Below, in pieces: positions 49,148-50,706 of a stretch of 50,706 nucleotides of DNA. Each line of letters opens with the position of its first letter. Within the stretch, counting starts at the first letter, position 1. Source of the DNA: an uncultured Lachnospiraceae bacterium (lineage in GTDB: Bacteria; Bacillota; Clostridia; Lachnospirales; Lachnospiraceae). Below the pieces are notes generated by a model. That model saw only the letters and a program-made list of their open reading frames with translations. It ran no database searches and had not been told where the DNA came from. The stretch lies in assembly GCA_947630485.1 (NCBI GenBank), contig CANRHU010000016.1, positions 1-50,706 on the forward strand. Direction: 5' to 3'. Position numbers and translations under genes: made by a program.

Positions 49148-50706
49148 TCATTTCCCCTGACGAAGCGCTGCCACACACTCAACTGTACCTTCCGTGTCCC
49201 AACTCAGCATATCCACTTGCTGACCATTAAAAAACACCGGAAAGCGGAACTCTATCCGTTTCAGGAATCGCCCGTTCGGCAGCTTTTCCGGATAAATCTC
49301 CACGCTTTCAATAAAACTGCTGATAAACTCCTTTTTCTCCGCATCGCTGAACTTATCGTACAGCTTATCAAAATACAGCAGGAACTGATACACATTATCT
49401 TCTGAAATCTTTTGCTGCCGTATGTTGTTCAGTCGAACCTGCACATCGGCGATGTCGGCTTCCGCAATCACAATTTCATCATAGATGGTGTTCTGCCGCT
49501 CCTGTAAGTCCTGATATTTTCGGTCGTAATGCGGGTCGTCAAAATCCAGCCGGTCGATTTGCTGTCCGAGCCTGTCCTTTGTCCCCGTAAGCTGACGGAG
49601 CCTCTTTCGTTTCAGCTCCAGCTCCTTTTCCAGCTCCGTGGTGTCGATTCGGCTGCCGATTTTTTCCCGTATGGCTGTTTCAAACTGAGGGGTGCGAACC
49701 AAACGCCGTATCACATCAGCTACCGCTTCGTTCACGATATCTTCGCCCCACTGCTTGTGATAATCACAGCGTTTGCCGTCGATGTGGAGACGATGTTTGC
49801 AGGCATAATAAAAATAGTCCCGGTACATGCTCCCGTCTTTTTTCTTCTTACGGTTCACATTGCCGTACATTCCGCCGCCGCAGACCGGGCATTTCAGAAT
49901 GCCGGACAGAATATGCTCATGTTCCAGGCTGTGAGTCTTCTCCTGCTTTACACCCGTAATCAGCCTCTGTTGGTGGGCAAGCTGCCAATCTTCCTCGGAT
50001 ACAATAGCCTCATGTGCTCCATCATGGAGCATATATTCGTCCTGTTTCACAATATGATACTGGTTATGGGTTCCGGGAATTTTTTCATTATGGCGGCGGC
50101 CATAGGCCAACTTCCCGCAATAAACCGGGTTGTCCAGCACACTGCGCACAAAGGTGGCGGTGAAGCTGTCCAATGTGTTGTTCTGGCGTTTCTTTTTCTG
50201 ATAGCCATGCTCATTCAGCCAGGCGGCAATCTTCGATACGCCCATGGTGGTGTGGATGTACTTGTCATAAATAACGCGGATAACTTCCGCCTCATCTTCC
50301 GCAATCAGCAGTTCTCCGTTTTCCAGCTTGTAGCCGTAAGGGGCAAATCCACCGTTCCACTTACCCTCCCGCGCTTTCTGGCGGCGGCCCTCCATGGTCT
50401 GTACAAGAATGTTTTCCCGCTCAATCTCCGCCACGGCGGACAGAACGGAAATCATCAGCTTTCCGGAATCCTTGGAGCTGTCGATACCGTCCTCCACACA
50501 AATCAGATTGACGCCGTAATCCTGCATCCGCTGCAAAGAGGTGAGAACATCCGCTGCATTTCGTCCGAATCGGGACAGCTTGAATACCAGCACAAAGGAA
50601 ACGCCGTCTTTTCCGTCCTCAATCGCCCTCAGCATTTTCAAAAACTCCGGACGGCCTTCCACGTTCTTGCCGGATTTACCCTCATCGGAATACTCCCCGG
50701 CAATCT
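49148..50706 (-). CDS. Large serine recombinase (resolvase/invertase type), truncated by right window edge
   Basis: 519 codons are visible; the frame continues past 50706 (IAGEYSDEGKSGKNVEGRPEF is in frame before the GTG at 50662), so the real N-terminus with the catalytic Ser is outside. Visible parts: the resolvase core (FVLVFKLSRFGRNAAD, then GKLMISVLSAVAEIERENI), the recombinase domain (GFAPYGYKLENG, FVRSVLDNPVYCGK), a zinc ribbon (CPVCGGGMYG ... YYACKHRLHIDGKRCDYH) and a C-terminal coiled coil. These are phage- or conjugative-transposon-type integrases of Clostridia that integrate and excise DNA. It suggests a mobile element extending to the right. Confidence 0.93.
   Translation of the reverse strand, partial: IAGEYSDEGKSGKNVEGRPEFLKMLRAIEDGKDGVSFVLVFKLSRFGRNAADVLTSLQRMQDYGVNLICVEDGIDSSKDSGKLMISVLSAVAEIERENILVQTMEGRRQKAREGKWNGGFAPYGYKLENGELLIAEDEAEVIRVIYDKYIHTTMGVSKIAAWLNEHGYQKKKRQNNTLDSFTATFVRSVLDNPVYCGKLAYGRRHNEKIPGTHNQYHIVKQDEYMLHDGAHEAIVSEEDWQLAHQQRLITGVKQEKTHSLEHEHILSGILKCPVCGGGMYGNVNRKKKKDGSMYRDYFYYACKHRLHIDGKRCDYHKQWGEDIVNEAVADVIRRLVRTPQFETAIREKIGSRIDTTELEKELELKRKRLRQLTGTKDRLGQQIDRLDFDDPHYDRKYQDLQERQNTIYDEIVIAEADIADVQVRLNNIRQQKISEDNVYQFLLYFDKLYDKFSDAEKKEFISSFIESVEIYPEKLPNGRFLKRIEFRFPVFFNGQQVDMLSWDTEGTVECVAALRQGK

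Noticed and set aside
1..50706. tRNA and rRNA genes
   Set aside because: No cloverleaf with a GTTCGANTC-type T-arm and no rRNA-like conserved block noticed on either strand.

Overview
The window is about 50.7 kb of chromosome from a spore-forming, anaerobic member of the Clostridia, most likely a Lachnospiraceae relative. The evidence is the mid-GC composition (roughly 50-55 %, by eye), the sporulation genes (spmA, spmB, yyaC and a GerMN-like lipoprotein), the oxygen-sensitive Fe-S and radical enzymes (indolepyruvate:ferredoxin oxidoreductase, anaerobic sulfatase-maturase-type radical SAM protein, Fe-S aldo/keto reductase), Gram-positive Shine-Dalgarno sites and lipobox lipoproteins. The genus cannot be fixed from the sequence. 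I saw no rRNA, tRNA or CRISPR array.

Layout. 1-1440: the start of a GLUG-like lipoprotein gene cut by the window edge, then a zeta-type toxin/antitoxin pair. 1516-3732: esterase, DJ-1/PfpI protein and FMN-dependent iron-sulfur flavoprotein, leftward. 3952-8609: an amino-acid catabolic locus, rightward: aspartate-dehydrogenase-like gene with its own promoter and terminator, then a second transcription unit of Rid protein, YheO/DauR-type regulator, class V PLP enzyme and SLC1-type symporter. 8681-13289: MATE exporter, pckA, Fe-S aldo/keto reductase. 13307-25873: a long leftward run with azlCD, an RNA m5C methyltransferase, fructokinase, shikimate kinase, flavin reductase, solitary HicB, CBS-type inorganic pyrophosphatase, ROK glucokinase, a DUF5711 protein, an unusual LysM protein, yyaC and a coiled-coil membrane protein. 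26045-26872: two small rightward genes. 26976-35470: leftward housekeeping genes (pgi, mtnN, rsmA, tatD, traX-like, metG). 35678-42640: DUF885 lipoprotein, GerMN-like lipoprotein, spmAB, amidohydrolase, ECF sigma/anti-sigma pair. 42767-48969: anSME-type radical SAM enzyme, yerC-iorA-iorB operon, 2-keto-3-deoxygluconate kinase, CPBP protease. 49148-50706: a large serine recombinase running off the right edge, probably one end of an integrated mobile element.

How the genes fit together. Much of the window is core metabolism and translation: sugar phosphorylation (ROK glucokinase, fructokinase, KDG kinase), pgi, pckA, MTA/SAH nucleosidase, metG, rsmA. The most interesting parts are (i) the 4-8.5 kb locus, where the transporter has lost the acidic-side-chain-binding arginine and the Rid protein appears to lack its catalytic arginine, so the standard names probably mislead about the substrate; (ii) a protein joining an MPN/JAB-like N-terminal region to a membrane segment and LysM; (iii) a family of short dispersed repeats at gene 3' ends, found twice as tandem pairs with exactly the same 39-bp period; (iv) a TrpR-family regulator translationally coupled to the indolepyruvate oxidoreductase genes; and (v) a hairpin with a T-rich tail inside the start of yyaC.
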